Assembly: GCA_032173965.1 (NCBI GenBank)
Contig: JAVUNC010000004.1
Location: 2,494,501 to 2,558,500 of the forward strand
Reading direction: 5' to 3'
Source of the DNA: Sitta carolinensis
Lineage: Eukaryota; Chordata; Aves; Passeriformes; Sittidae
Length of the DNA: 64,000 bases
Shown here: positions 20,501-32,256 of the stretch, one piece after another
Layout: each line of letters begins with the position of its first letter
Numbering within the stretch: position 1 is the first letter of the stretch
The notes under the pieces: generated by a model
Told to the model about the DNA's origin: nothing
The model's database searches: none
What the model saw: the letters and a program-made list of their open reading frames with translations, nothing else
Translations under genes and position numbers: made by a program

Positions 20501-22137
20501 GCCCTCCAAAATCTGACCCAGCAGAACTCCCAGCTCCCCAGCACATTGTGCCTCATCCACCAAGACCACTGCTTCCTGCAATTTGCTCTCCACACTTTTC
20601 CTCACTGCAAGTCACCAGGCAGTTATTTTCCATTTCATGGAAATTACATGGTTTGGTGCAACGCTCAGTCAGACAGAAACACCTCAGCAAAGTGGTTTTC
20701 AATTTGTTTTTCACTGAGATGCTCACTTGTGCTTTCCTAGGGAGACTTTGGAACTGCTGATCTCTGGGAGCAGAGATCCTAGGGGCTGTAGGGGATACAA
20801 CAAGGTTATTTTCATAGATCTGCACTTGCCTTATTTCTGGTCTCTTTTTGGTAGCTGCATCTCGTGTCAGAGATTAAAAAGAAGGAATTTTGTTCAGTCT
20901 CTTGTCCTTGTTATTAGTCTGATCCCATCCTTTCCCTCTTTTCTCACCTTTCAGAGTAGGAGGTGGCCTTTCCTACAGACCCTCAGAGACTGAATAGGCT
21001 CAACCCCAATCAACTCAGCAAAGTTCAGGCTCCTCAGCCACTTGGGAGAATTTCAGACAAGTTCCTTTGGAATCTAACAGGGACAATGGCTGTCACATCT
21101 GTGCCAGCACCATGGAGTGATGCCAGTGCCATGTCACAGAGCTGTGGCACGATATTAAGTGACAGGGCAGAGCCAGCCTGTCCTCCTTTATAGCCATGGC
21201 TGGGGTACAGCTGTGCTCCTGCACGGGGCTATGTGGGAACAGCATTCATTTGAATGCTTTAATTCCATCTGGATCTTCTTGGCTCTATTCAGTGGCCCCA
21301 CAAGAGCTCTTGTTTGAGGCAGCGTAGCTGAACAACCCCATTTAATGCGTGAAACAATCCATTGCTATGTGTTGGTCAGAAAAGAAGGATGAAGAAGTCC
21401 TAATTAATCAGATCTCTTCCTAATTGGCTGTGGCAAAGAGATTTCTTAGCGTGCCAAGTGCACACAGTGGCCTGAGTGGTTGGCTTTGCCTAAATAAGAG
21501 AGAGGCTGTTCCTGCAACTGCTGTCCCGAATTTGTTTGGATTTGCTTTGAGGAGTCGGCAGCAGAGTGTCAGGTGGATTAATGCTGGCTTCTGTACATCC
21601 TGTCTCAGAGTGTCATCCCTGTGCCTCCCACCCACTTTGCCCAGGAGTTTGACTGCAGCATTTTTAGCCTTGAATTTGGAATTGTTCTGATGAGGGTCCT
21701 GTGAAATAAATAGAATTTGACTGGCAGCTCTGGAGCCAGCAATGTTCCAGAGGGTGAGTGAGTGGAATTAAATTGTTTACTGTGTGTCATTAAAGAAAGG
21801 AGAGAGGGATTTATAGTCTTGGCCAGTAGTTTTTAAAATTATTGTTCAGAAAACCTTTAAAACACCTTGATCAGACAATACAGAAAGTGCAGCTTTGCAG
21901 CATTCCCAAGAATTACAATGTGATGTTGAACATTTCTGTTGGTTACTCATCCGATCTTGGTAATTTTGGATCACCTCTCATCCTTGATCTGATCCTTTGG
22001 TGGGGAAAGGTCCAAACCAGACCTGCTGGGCAGGAATCCCTTGTCAGCTCTGTCCAGGCTGGATGGAGAACTCTGGGTGCTGTGAGCGTGTCTCTGAGAG
22101 AAGGCTCTGACCTGCTGGCCCTCGGAGCTTCTGTGTT
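20501..22137. other. Single-copy DNA, no gene seen
   Basis: No repeat or exon recognised. Short frames occur on both strands without domains. Confidence 0.45.
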
Positions 22138-22464
22138 TTCAGAACCTGCAGGGTCCCCAGGAGAGCTGGAGAGGGACTGGGGACAAGGCATGCAGGGACA
22201 GGACACAGGGAATGGCTTCCCACTGCCACAGGGCAGTGATGGATGGGATATTGGGAAGGAATTCTTGGTCGTGAGGGTGGAGAGGCCCTGGCACAGGGTG
22301 CCCAGAGCAGCTGTGGCTGCCCCTGGATCCCTGGCAGTGTCCAAGGCCAGGCTGGATGGGGCTTGGATCACCCTGGGACAGTGGGAGGTGTCCCTGCCCA
22401 TGGCAGGGGCTGGGACTGGATGGGCTTTAATGTCCCTTCCCACCCATTCCATGATTTTGTGATT
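22138..22464 (+). mobile_element. CR1 LINE, 3' fragment
   Basis: Well-preserved plus-strand copy from 'gagagctggagagggactgg' to the tail CCATGATTTTGTGA. The 206- and 169-codon frames across it are repeat-derived. Confidence 0.95.
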
Positions 22465-23837
22465 TGAGCAACCCCCAGGAAACCCTTTGAGCTATGCCCA
22501 GACCTTTGAAAGGAGCCTGTGCTGCCCTCCAGCCCAAGCAGGAGCCCGTTTGTGCCAAACAGGTCCTGTGCAGATGCCAGAGAGGAGGAGCTGCTCTGTC
22601 CCAGCCCATCCCAGGAGAATCCTCCCCACAGAGCCTTAGGTTTGCAGTGATTCCTACTTTCCTCCATCTCACAGATAAAACCCAGCGGCTTTTCCCACAC
22701 CAGCAGCAGTACAAACGATGAGATGGGTACAAGTGAGGAGATAACACCGGGGTAAGAATGGCTGCAATCAGCTTACAATGAGATCATCTCAAACGTGTTG
22801 TGAAAGTTCTAATAATTAATTGTTTCTTAAACTGTGCAGCCTGTTTGTTTGATCTTCCCTCTGCATTTCTAAAGCGGTGTATCATTTATTTTCCTTCATC
22901 TCTTTTTTTTTTTTTTCCTTGTGCACCATATTTCTATACTTCAGACTTGATTCAGTAACCATAGCAATGAAATAAATGCATTGTCTTCATTTACAATGGT
23001 GTCTAAATAGGTGCTCAGCTCCCTGTAAGTCCTTTAACAAGGGATGGTTCCCTGCCACCACAGTGAGAAAGCTTTGGGTGATGGTATTGAAATAATTTTC
23101 ACTTTGATTTCATGACACAAGAGTCCAAAAGTCTGTGAAAATGTATTTGTGTTACTTAATTTCTCAAGAGTATATACATGGAAATATAAACCCCCAGAAC
23201 TTTCCAGAGGGGTTCTTTGTGGAGAGAGGGAACATGGTTGGCTTTATGTCTTTCCAGATACAAAGAGATGCATTAATGTCTTTTATTTGTCTATGCTGTC
23301 CTCACATTATCAATAACCCAGAAGTTTCTACAGATAAAGAACAAAAAGAATGCGGACTGACTTCTTGTCTGAGAGAGAGTACTCCTGTGCCTAAACAGTC
23401 CTTATAGGAGTAGATGTAAACTGCTTTCATTCTTAGGGTTAAAAATAATAGCTGCAAATGCAAAAAAACCCCAAAACCAAAACCCAAAAAAACCCAAAAC
23501 AAAGCAAAACAAAACAAAACAAAACCCAAAACAAAAAAACCACCAACTCCCAAAAACGAATCTCCCTCTCTTTTTGTGTCCTTAACAGATTGCATTTGCA
23601 ACTCAGTGGCAGACATGTGACTTCATTCACCTTTTGTGTATCAATTCTGTTTGTCAGAGTCTTATGCAAACATAATCCATGTGTCTTCTGCAACAGAGAC
23701 AGAGATTCCTTTTCATCTATGCTGCAGCCAGACTGGTGCCCCACAGCTCTTGGAGGAGCTGGACTTCACATCTGGGCAGCTCTTGGCTGTTTTACAACTT
23801 GCAGCTGTTTTATTTTGTTGGGATCATCTGGCACTAT
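22465..23837. other. Single-copy DNA with an AAAAC-type simple repeat
   Basis: No gene recognised. The block 22,740-23,020 is repeat-free, AT-leaning and could be a conserved non-coding element. An A/C-rich tract lies at 23,459-23,550. Confidence 0.4.
23459..23550. repeat. A-rich (AAAAC)n / (AAAACCC)n tract
   Basis: Irregular units of A4-A7 followed by C, CC or CCC. The A-only and C-only alphabet explains the open frame that crosses it. Confidence 0.88.
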
Positions 23838-24196
23838 CACAGAATCACAGAATGGTTTGGGTGGGAACTCAGAATCATTTCATTCCACCCCCTGCCATGG
23901 GCAGGGACACCTTCCACTATCCCAGGGTGATCCAAGCCCCATCCAGCCTGGCCTTGAACACTGCCAGGGATCCAGGAACAGCCACAGCTTCTCTGGGCAC
24001 CCTGGGCCAGGGCCCACCACTCTCACAGCCAGGAATTCCTTCCCAATATCCCATCCCATCCATCCCTGCCCTGTGGCAGTGAGAAGCCGTTCCCTGTATC
24101 CTGTCCCTCCATGCCTTGTCCCCAGTCCCTGTCCAGCTCTCCTGGAGCCCCTTTAGGCTCTGCAAGGGGCTCTGAGCTCTCCGTGGAGCCTTCCCT
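23838..24196 (-). mobile_element. CR1 LINE, long 3' fragment
   Basis: Minus-strand copy with all terminal blocks, extending to 'ggctctgcaaggggctctga' and 'gagccttcccttctcc' at the right. The 232-, 148- and 133-codon frames over it are not genes. Confidence 0.95.
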
Positions 24197-25621
24197 TCTC
24201 CCTTCCTCTCAATCAGAGGGTGCTGGGTGGATTCATGCTGGAATTGCAGCATTTCCTCCCTGCATCCCATTCTTTCCCTCCCTCTGCCACAGCAGGAATG
24301 CTGCACTGGGGTCTGCACTCGGATAAAAGCAAAGTGAGAGTTGCTGTATTGACCACCAGCCCCTCTTGGATGGAGCAGTGTTACAGCTCCTGAGATTTCA
24401 ATGTAAAGCTTTCAGCTCCAGGCATATTCCTTAAAAGAAGAGCCTTATTATCCATTTTACATCTGAAGCTTGGATTTCAAGGAAAAAAAAGAGACTAGAA
24501 AGGATTTCAACCATCAGCAAATTACAACCCTAAATTAGACTTCCCTGAAAATTTTGCACAGAAATATTTTTTGACTAAGGGAAATTGTCTCATTAGGATG
24601 ATTTTTTTTTATCTTTGGATACTGAAGCCTCTCAAAAATCCATTTTAGACTGTTGATTGTGTATATGTGTGTTGACATATGGATGTGTGTACGTGCTGTA
24701 TAAACAGCCATTATCTGAATTTTTGTGTTTTTTTCCTAACAGTTAGAAAAATCAGTGGGGCAAGAATAGATTAAAACGTGTTTTTCTATTTTATTTTATT
24801 TGAGTTCTTCAGGGGAAAGGAAATAATTTTCCTACCAGCTCTACTTTTATCAGTAATTCGTAGCTTCTGGCCATTGCCTGTGTGTTATAAATGCCCAATT
24901 GCAAGAGCCAGGTGCTGACTCTGGACTTTTAAACTCTGTATATCTCTAATAGCCTAAATCAAGGAAAAAAATCTCTTGCAAGTGCATGCCATGGGTAGCA
25001 GCAGGAGAGGCAATTTCTCCACTCCCTGGGGTTTGCAGGGAGTCTGGAAATTGAAATTGAAGCTTAGCCCTGAGTCCTGGGGACATCACTTCTGTGTCAC
25101 TTGCCCATGTGGTACTGAACCAGTTGTCACCTGTGGCACCAGTGGGTTTTGACCTTCACTGGGGGCTGCAGCAGAGGGAACTCTGCATTTTGGGCGCTCA
25201 CAGGGGCTTTGGACACACAGGGGATTGTGCTGGGTCTCTCCATAGGAGAGCTTTGTGTTGTCCTTGACTCAGGAGAAAAATCCTTTTATCTTCTGAAAAC
25301 CTTCTCAAGTGCAATTTCCTTTTACTTCCCTTAGTGCTGGTTTAGATGTCAGTGCAAAAGGATAATGAGTTTGGGGCTGATATTTTGGGAAGGTGTTAAA
25401 GGCAGAGGCTGAGCCTCAAGATTGTCATAAAATTGGAGTGAAGCCTCTTAGCCTGCTCCTAAAATAGCAGTGAAGCTGGACAGAACCCTGAACCCTGAGT
25501 AATGACAACAGAAATAATGAGATTTTGGTGGTGATCAGCCCTTTCTTTTGTGTGATCTCAAAGCAATAGGGAATAGAAATGTTGTAGGAAAACAAGGTGT
25601 TCATCCTCTCCCACCAGAAAA
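24197..25621. other. Single-copy DNA, no gene seen
   Basis: AT-rich on the left, mixed on the right. No repeat or exon recognised. Confidence 0.45.
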
Positions 25622-25722
25622 TTCACAGGATTTGGAGCGACCTGGGATAGTGGAAGGTGTCCCTTGCCCAGAGGGGATGAGCTTTAAGGTCCCTTCCAAC
25701 TCAGACCATTCTGGGATTCTAT
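25622..25722 (+). mobile_element. CR1 LINE tail fragment
   Basis: About 100 bp of plus-strand terminus: 'acctgggatagtggaaggtg', 'gatgagctttaaggtccctt' and 'ccattctgggattctatt'. Confidence 0.88.
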
Positions 25723-26317
25723 TATTCCTTTTCCAATAAAAAATTATTCTCTTAATCCTTCTTAGGTAATTCCCACTCCAGCCTTATTTTTTCATCCTCT
25801 CCCTCACTTCTTTTCCCCTTGGGAAACAGCTTTGCCAACTCCCAGTGTCACAGGGGAGTGACAATCCTGTCATTGCAGTTGCACTCTTCAAAGCCTGTGC
25901 TTTGCTGGTTTTCATAATTGGGTGGGGGCAATCCAATCCTCTGTGTTTTCCTCACTTCACTTTTGAATGCAAACATCTTAAAAAAAAGTGAGAAGGGAAC
26001 CTAATGGATGTGTTTGCTAAAGGTGACAGCATGAAAAGGGGGAACCTGATTTCTGACAAACCATTTTAATTTAGAATTTTTTAAGACAGATCCGTGCAGG
26101 TCCCAGAAAGATTGAAAAATGCTCTTGCTCTTGTAAACCATTTTCTCTCTCACCTAATGCAACATAGGCAGATGTTCATGACAAACCCCAGTGTTTTCTT
26201 AGCATAATATTCAGATTCCCCATATTTCTGAGTTTATTATGAATTATTGTAGCAATGGGCTAATTAAAAATTCAGTTACTATAAAATTGCAAAGGGATCT
26301 GTCATGCCTGCAAGGGG
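25723..26317. other. Single-copy DNA, no gene seen
   Basis: AT-rich. No recognised element. Confidence 0.5.
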
Positions 26318-26672
26318 TGGGGGAGCCACAGCTTCTCTGGGCAACCTCTGCCAGGGCCTGCCCATGCTCTCAGAGAAGAATTCCTTCCCAACATCCCATC
26401 TAACCCTGCCCTCTGGCTGTGGGAAGCTGTCCAGAATCCCTCCCCTGGTTTCTGGGCTGGGTCATGGCCAGCTCTCACTCACCAGCATCCCCAGGTCCTT
26501 CTGCCAGGGCTGCTCCATGTGCTCATCCCCAGCCTGGATTAGCCCTGGGGGCTGCCCTGCCTCAGGTGCAGCACCAGCACTTGGTTCTGTTCAGTCCATG
26601 GGATTCCCACGGGCTGCTCTGGAGCTTGCCCAGGTCCCTCTGGATGGCATCTGGCTGACCCTGGCACTCTGG
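26318..26672 (-). mobile_element. CR1 LINE with 3' block joined to an ORF2 remnant
   Basis: 26,318-26,450 is minus-strand 3' region ('ggagccacagcttctctggg', 'agaagaattccttcccaaca') with the extreme tail missing. 26,450-26,672 on the minus strand resembles the CR1 reverse-transcriptase C-terminal part: 'gtgctggtgctgcacctgag' corresponds to a VLHL-type motif, followed by 'gggggctgccctgcc'-type spacing. Internally deleted and frame-broken. Confidence 0.7.
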
Positions 26673-26889
26673 TGACTGTCCCCAGCCCGGGTGGGTACCT
26701 GAACTCAGGGATCTGAGCTCAGCCTTCATGTTGCTCAAGTTATTTTGGAATGTATCCTGTGATCTGTTTTAGTCTGGTTTTCCAGGCCTGCAGTTTCTGA
26801 GTTTCTAAAGCTTTCTTTTTTCCTGATGTTTTGGGTTTCTGAAGCTTGTTCCCACAGCTTGAACATAAACATCAGGTTTTGTTTGTGTA

Positions 26890-27122
26890 ACGAAAACTCA
26901 TGTTTGGAATTCTTTCTGTGGGATGGATTTTCTTTTAATGTCCCTCTGGTTTGGCCAATGTAGGTGAAGAGTTCTGTTGCTCATGCACCAATCAGAGTGG
27001 CCTGTTGAAAATGTATAAAAAGGGAGTCATTGATTGAATAAACAGAGTCAGATTCATTTCTCCAAGAGTTTTGGAGAAATTCCTCAAGGAGTCCGTGTCG
27101 TGTGTTATTCACCACAGCGACA
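26890..27122 (+). mobile_element. Probable solo LTR (3' boundary clear, 5' boundary uncertain)
   Basis: The sequence has the order of an LTR: CCAAT box at 26988-26992, TATAAAA at 27014-27020, AATAAA at 27037-27042, then a short R-U5-like segment ending in ...CACAGCGACA at 27122. No matching second LTR or internal region is adjacent. I could not find a convincing target duplication or TG start, so the left edge may lie anywhere from about 26,760 to 26,900. It is unrelated in sequence to the LTR pair at 13-16 kb. Confidence 0.6.
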
Positions 27123-27499
27123 ATCTGTCATTCAAGGGCAGCAGGGAATTCAGCCCGTGAGTTCTAAGCATATGTCAGTGTAGGGGATGGCAGCACTCTC
27201 TGCTTTCCTCGGGACATTTAAGGAATTCATTTCCAAGGCAGTTTCTTTTGATGACTGTAATTGGATCCTAATCATCTTTGTACACGTAACATTAAGTTTT
27301 TCATTTGCCTCATTAACTGTTGTTCTCAAATTGTGATGGTCAAATATTGATGAAGTACCAAGCTCTGGGACTGATCATCTCTTCATTCACCAAATCCAAC
27401 AGGGTTTGTGACTTTTTCATCTTAGGAATTTTCATCAATTCCCCCTGTGAGCACAGTTCAGTCACTTTTCCTTTTGCCAGAGGAAAATTTATCACAGCT
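27123..27499. other. Single-copy DNA, no gene seen
   Basis: No recognised element. Confidence 0.5.
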
Positions 27500-27632
27500 G
27501 AAGTGTACAAGACCAGGCTGGATGAGGCTTGGAGTGACCTGGGATAGTGGAAAGTGTCCCAGCCCATGGAAGAGAGGGAATGAGATGAACTTTAACGTCC
27601 CCTCCAACCTAAACCACTCTGTCATTCTGCAA
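27500..27632 (+). mobile_element. CR1 LINE tail fragment
   Basis: Plus-strand terminus from 'gaccaggctggatgaggctt' to 'ccactctgtcattctg', moderately diverged. Confidence 0.88.
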
Positions 27633-29367
27633 TAATTTATATTTCCTTGACATGCAGAATTTGAAGTCACCTGGAAACCAAAGACAGCCTCTCCACTCCT
27701 GCCATTCCTACTGTAGGCCTCTCTCACAGCATCCCCAGTTTTACAAGATCCCTTAAAAACATGGCTGGCAGGAGTGGATTTAATATCCCAGCATTAGTCT
27801 CGATGCTGCCGTAAATGAAAATCAAGTCACTCTTCCCTCCCACTCCTCCTCTGCTGTGCACATGTCCGTGAATTGCATTAGTGCTTTTCATCACAGCATC
27901 CTAATGGATCCTAGTGCTAAGCTTTTTGGCTACTGTGACCCCTAAATTACTTTCAGATGCTATTTTCCATTATGTAATCCTTTGTTCTCTCCATTCCTGC
28001 TTTCCTGCTCTCCTAGCTGAACACACACATATATTAAAATATGGGTTTGCTGATTGAGCCTAATGTACTAAGGAATCCGAGCTGATTTTATGGCCACCTC
28101 ACACTCCTTAATACTTATTATGATGTCAAACTTTGTGTCATTCACAAATGTTATCAGCAATGGTTTCGTGTTTATTTCCAGCTCCCATAAAGAAAATTTA
28201 ATAGTGTTAGAGCCAAGACAAGGCCTTTAAAAGGTGATGCAGCACTGTGGAAATGGCTGGAGTGGTTTATTTTATAGCCAGTGGGAAGCAGGGGGTGTGT
28301 AGGAATAATTCTCAGGTTCTCAGTGGTGCAGATGAATGGCGAGTAGTGATGCTTGTGATGTTTATTACTGGTCAATATTGTCCAATAAATCCCTTTGAAA
28401 AAAAGGGTAAAAATGAGGGAAACATGGGCAGGTAACTCAGTCAGCTGGGCTGTCCCTGTTCCTGCTGGGGTTAATGGAGAGAGTGGATCTGGGACTTGGA
28501 CGCCTGGAATTGCCTCCTCTCCCTGCAGCCTGTTGAAAGATGTCTCTCCTGCCTGAACCGGGGCCCTGTGAATTATTCCTTCCCCCCAGCGTTGAAACAA
28601 TGATCTCCCCTTCTTCTGGCTCTCTAGTTCAGGGTGTCAAGCCCGTGTGAAATTCCCTCAATAAATAATGTCAACGACTCACATCAGCCTCTCATTCAGG
28701 AGTCATTTCAGGCTCATGATTCCCAAGCAGCCTTAATGCTTTCCCTGCCTGCTTTTCGTTTACAGGGATCTTTAATTTCCTGATTGCAGACAGGTTTCCA
28801 AGTAATCCAGCGCTCTGTACGCACATTTTCTACAATTTTCAGAAAAAAATCCAGCATGATGTGAGCAAAGTAATACAGGACTCCTATATAATCTTCTACA
28901 TGTGAATGTTGTAGAATACCAATGTACAGCTGAGGAAATATCCAGCTCTGCTGATTTTTTCATATAAATTAACTCTGTATCTAATTACTTCATCTGCCAG
29001 TCTGCAATTTGTGTGTGTTCACAGGTATATTGCTTTTGTGCTTAACTGCTTAATTTCCATGAATTGTTGGCAGAAAGGGGTTGTAGAGCTTTGTGCTGCA
29101 CGATTGCTGCTTGCTGAAATATTGAAATCCACTCCTTAGAGGGAGGAAAGATCATTTAAAGTTGATTAAGGTGATGTTAAACAGAGTAAGTATCCATGAA
29201 GGAATGCTGCCTACCCTCATAAAGAAACCAGCATTGGAGGGAGGTCCATGAAATTATAGACAGCAGAAAACAGCAGAACCACCTTAAAAAACAAATTTTC
29301 CTCCTACAAATAGCTTCATTTATTTCAGGGGAGTTGGATCAGAACAAATCTGGGCAAGACTGTAGAA
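27633..29367. other. Repeat-free single-copy DNA, possible conserved non-coding element
   Basis: 1.7 kb without a recognisable repeat. The part 28,600-29,150 has a dense mix of short AT-rich and TAATTA-like words and could be under constraint. The 142-codon minus-strand frame at 28,172-28,600 shows no domain. Confidence 0.4.
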
Positions 29368-29490
29368 TTCTAGAATAGTTTGGGTTGGAAGGGGCTTTAA
29401 AGACCATCAGGTTCCAGTTCCCTGCCATGGGCAGGGACCCCTTCCACTGGATCAGGTTGCTCCAAGCCCTTTCCAAGATGAAAGGAACCA
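29368..29490 (-). mobile_element. CR1 LINE, short 3' fragment
   Basis: Minus-strand terminus. The plus strand shows 'tagaatagtttgggttggaa', 'ccctgccatgggcagggacc' and 'ggttgctccaagccctttcc'. Confidence 0.9.
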
Positions 29491-29931
29491 TGTGCTGTCT
29501 GGGGGCCAGAGGGAAGCATGCAGGTGGCATTTCCTGATTTTGTTGATTGCTTAATTGCAAAAAAGCCACGTAGACTTGGCTCAGAGTGGAATTTCTTTAA
29601 CTGAACACCACTCAGAGCTCGTTAGCACCCAGCGATACACACCAGGCAACATGGGCATGGTTCAGAAATACCTGGAGGAAAGCATCCAGGCTGGAAATGA
29701 TCACATAGGAAAGCTTGAACGTGGTTCCAGAGTTTTGGAGCATGTGATCAGCTAATTAATGTGCTCCCTTGTAATGAGCTGTTCTTCCCTAATGCTGTTT
29801 CTTTACTGCAAGGTGTTAAGAGCTGAGGAGCGGGCCCAAACCCACTCTGTGTTATTGGGTTGTGGGAAGGTTGAGGTGAGGTCAAGACTGAAGGTTGACA
29901 GCAGACTGATCCTGCAGGTTTTTTTCACAGG
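29491..29931. other. Single-copy DNA, no gene seen
   Basis: No recognised element. Confidence 0.5.
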
Positions 29932-30136
29932 AGAGCTTCAGCCTGTGTTACAGCTGGATTATCTGCCCTCTGGGAAGAAATGGAATGAGACGGCCTCCAG
30001 TTGCACTGTGGGAGGTTTAAACTGGGTATTAGGAGCAACTTCTTCACTGAAAGCATGGTCAGGCACTGGAGCAGGCTGCCCAGAGCAGTGGTGGAATCAC
30101 TCAATGATCTTGGAGGTCTTTTCCATCCTTAATGGT
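29932..30136 (+). mobile_element. CR1 LINE, diverged 3' fragment
   Basis: Plus-strand old-subfamily end: 'aactgggtattaggagcaac', 'ttcttcactgaaagcatggt', 'caggctgcccagagcagtgg' and 'gatcttggaggtcttttcca'. It meets the next CR1 tail to tail at about 30,136. Confidence 0.82.
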
Positions 30137-30278
30137 TGAATCATAGAATGGCCTGGGTCAGAAGGGGCCTTAAAGCTCATCCCATTCCACCGTCTGCCGT
30201 GTCCAGAGACACCTTCCACTCTCCCAGGTTGCTCCAAGCCCTAGCCAACCCGGCCTTAAACACTTCCAGGGATGTTCT
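30137..30278 (-). mobile_element. CR1 LINE, short 3' fragment
   Basis: Minus-strand terminus starting TGAATCATAGAATGG, with 'ggttgctccaagccctagcc' and 'acacttccagggatgttc'. It directly abuts the plus-strand copy on its left. Confidence 0.88.
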
Positions 30279-30837
30279 TTTCTGCCTGATCCTGGCAGAG
30301 TTTTGGCCCTGGTGAATTTTCCAGACCCTTCCCAAACACACTTTGGGAGATGGCACCTGCCAGAGACCATTCCCAGAAGGCAGTTTGGATGCTGCTACCC
30401 AGAAGACCATGGGCACGGCCCAGCTGGCCCTTGGCACTGGGTCAGCTGAGCTGTGGAGGTGTCAAATTTCCCTCCATAGTTTGGAGCAAAGTCCTGGTTT
30501 AGAGCTCCCACCCTTTGTGTCGGGATGCAGCAGAGCTGCTTTTAGCTACCACGAAGTGAGATGGATCCTCTGAGCTCCCGAAGCTGCGGGAGTGCAGGAA
30601 GCTGGGCTGCTCCAAAGGGCAGCCCATCCCACATCGTTCCCAAATTGGGAAAGACCGGCAGCAGGTGCTGAGCCTTCCTGTCTCGTGGCAGAGCAGGTGC
30701 TGCTGGCAGGGGAGGGCAGGCTCCCTCCGTGGGAAGTGATGGGAGCAGAGATCACGGAATCCTAGGGAGGGGATCCTGCCCCTCTTCCCTGCACAGGTGG
30801 AACCCCACCTGCGGAGTTGTCGCTAACTCTGGGGGCC
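30279..30837. other. GC-leaning single-copy DNA
   Basis: No repeat or exon recognised. Several 60-90 codon frames overlap on both strands. Confidence 0.45.
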
Positions 30838-31284
30838 CAGCACAGGAAAGATGTGGAGCTGCTGGAGAGACTCCAGAGCAGGCACCAGGATGAACAGAGG
30901 GATGGAGTGGCTCTGCTGTGAGGAAAGGCTGAGGGAATTGGGATTCTTCTTCCTGGAGAAGAGCTTTGGGGTAACTTCCCCGTACCTGAATGGAGCCCAC
31001 AAGAAAGATGGAGCAAGTTTATTTACAAGGGTCTGGCATGACAGGACAAGGGGTAATGGTTTTAAACTGAAAGTAGGTTTAGACTGGATACTAGGAAAGA
31101 ATTGTTCCCTGTGAGGATGGGGAGGCTTTGGCACAGGCTGCCCCTGGGTATCTGGAAGGGTCCAAGTCCAGGTTGGACACTGGGGCTTGGATCACCCTGC
31201 TATAGTAGAAGGTGTCCCTGCCCACGGCATGGGGTGGAGCTGGGGGAACCTTAAGGTCCCTCGAGCCCAAACCATTCTATGATT
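30838..31284 (+). mobile_element. CR1 LINE with readable ORF2 C-terminus
   Basis: From 30,851 a plus-strand frame of about 87 codons resembles the end of CR1 ORF2, with peptides EERLRELGFFFLEKSFG, KKDGASLFTRV and HDRTRGNGFKLK. It stops at 31,114, after which the 3' untranslated blocks follow to the tail CCATTCTATGATTG. This is the clearest protein-level CR1 trace in the window. Confidence 0.93.
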
Positions 31285-31287
31285 GTA

Positions 31288-31355
31288 TGCTTCAATGACT
31301 AATGTTGGAAAAGACCTTCAGGATCATCTAGTCCAACCTCAATGCTTGGGCCATC
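31288..31355 (-). mobile_element. CR1 LINE tail remnant
   Basis: Minus-strand old-subfamily terminus: 'aatgttggaaaagaccttca', 'ggatcatctagtccaacctc'. It lies tail to tail with the copy ending at 31,284. Confidence 0.7.
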
Positions 31356-32104
31356 CAGGTGGAAGCACCAGAGGCCTGCACCAAGGGGCAAGCACCTGGC
31401 CAGCTTGGACAGCAGGGAGGACATTCATCCCTATGGAAAGAGCAGCTTTGTACAAGGCTTGTAAAACCCACAGCCCTCGTGTGGGATGTGAGTGGTGCAG
31501 AGTTTTAAAGCCATCAGGGCATGGCACAGACAGGAGCCCTCAGTGAGGGAGCGCTGCGTTCGTGTGAATTGTGACGACGCTCGCTCTCATCTCTGCTAAC
31601 TCCCATCCAGAAAGTGCTGATTGGGAGAAGAAAACTTTCAGCTAATTACTGTCATTTTTTTTCCTTTAATTTTTTTTTTTTCCCCTGTGAGCTCTGACTA
31701 CTGTTCTTAATTTCCTGACCAGCTTGCGCCCTTCCCCCGCGCCTCTCTGAGCATCTGTGGTCGTTTCAAATTGAGCTGTACTACCTGCTGCTCCGACTTT
31801 CCAACATACCCCAACAGTTGGTTTGCCAAACAGTGAACTGCCAGCCATCTGCCATCCGAGGCAGAATTTACATTGTTTCATCTTAAAATAACGCCTTCGG
31901 AATATCAAGTAACTCTCGGCATCAGGTTTTGCGCACTGAAAATCGGCCAGGATTCAAAACAAATACCAAATGTGCCTTGGAAAGGAGTGGGGAGAGGAGT
32001 CAGGGGGGAAAGTTGGAGAGGTAAAGTTTTGAATTTGCTGGTTACCTGATTGGAAGTGAGATGACAAGGTTGAGAATTTTAACCTTGAAAAGGCAAGCTC
32101 CTTT
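31356..32104. other. Single-copy DNA with a possible conserved non-coding block
   Basis: 31,550-31,930 is repeat-free, has a homeodomain-type core (CAGCTAATTACTGTCA near 31,640) and scattered CpGs. T-rich runs lie at 31,655-31,681. No exon identified. Confidence 0.4.
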
Positions 32105-32256
32105 AGAATCAAATAATGGAATGTGGGAATGGCTTGGGTTGGAAGTCACCCCCTGCTATGGGCAGGGACACCTTCCACTATCCCAGGGTGCTCCAAGCCC
32201 TGTCCAGCCTGACCTGGAACACTTCCAGGGATCCAGGGGCAGCCACAGCTTCTTTG
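32105..32256 (-). mobile_element. CR1 LINE, 3' fragment
   Basis: Minus-strand copy with 'gggtgctccaagccctgtcc' and 'acttccagggatccaggggc'. A few bases next to the tail have been lost. Confidence 0.9.

Noticed and set aside
20759..20778. Perfect inverted repeat GATCTCTG/CAGAGATC with a 4-bp loop
   Set aside because: An 8-bp stem is expected about once by chance in a window this size for a given loop length. No other signal supports it.
21842..22464. 206-codon plus and 169-codon minus open frames
   Set aside because: Most of both frames lies in a CR1 3' untranslated region. The same peptides recur at other CR1 copies in the window.
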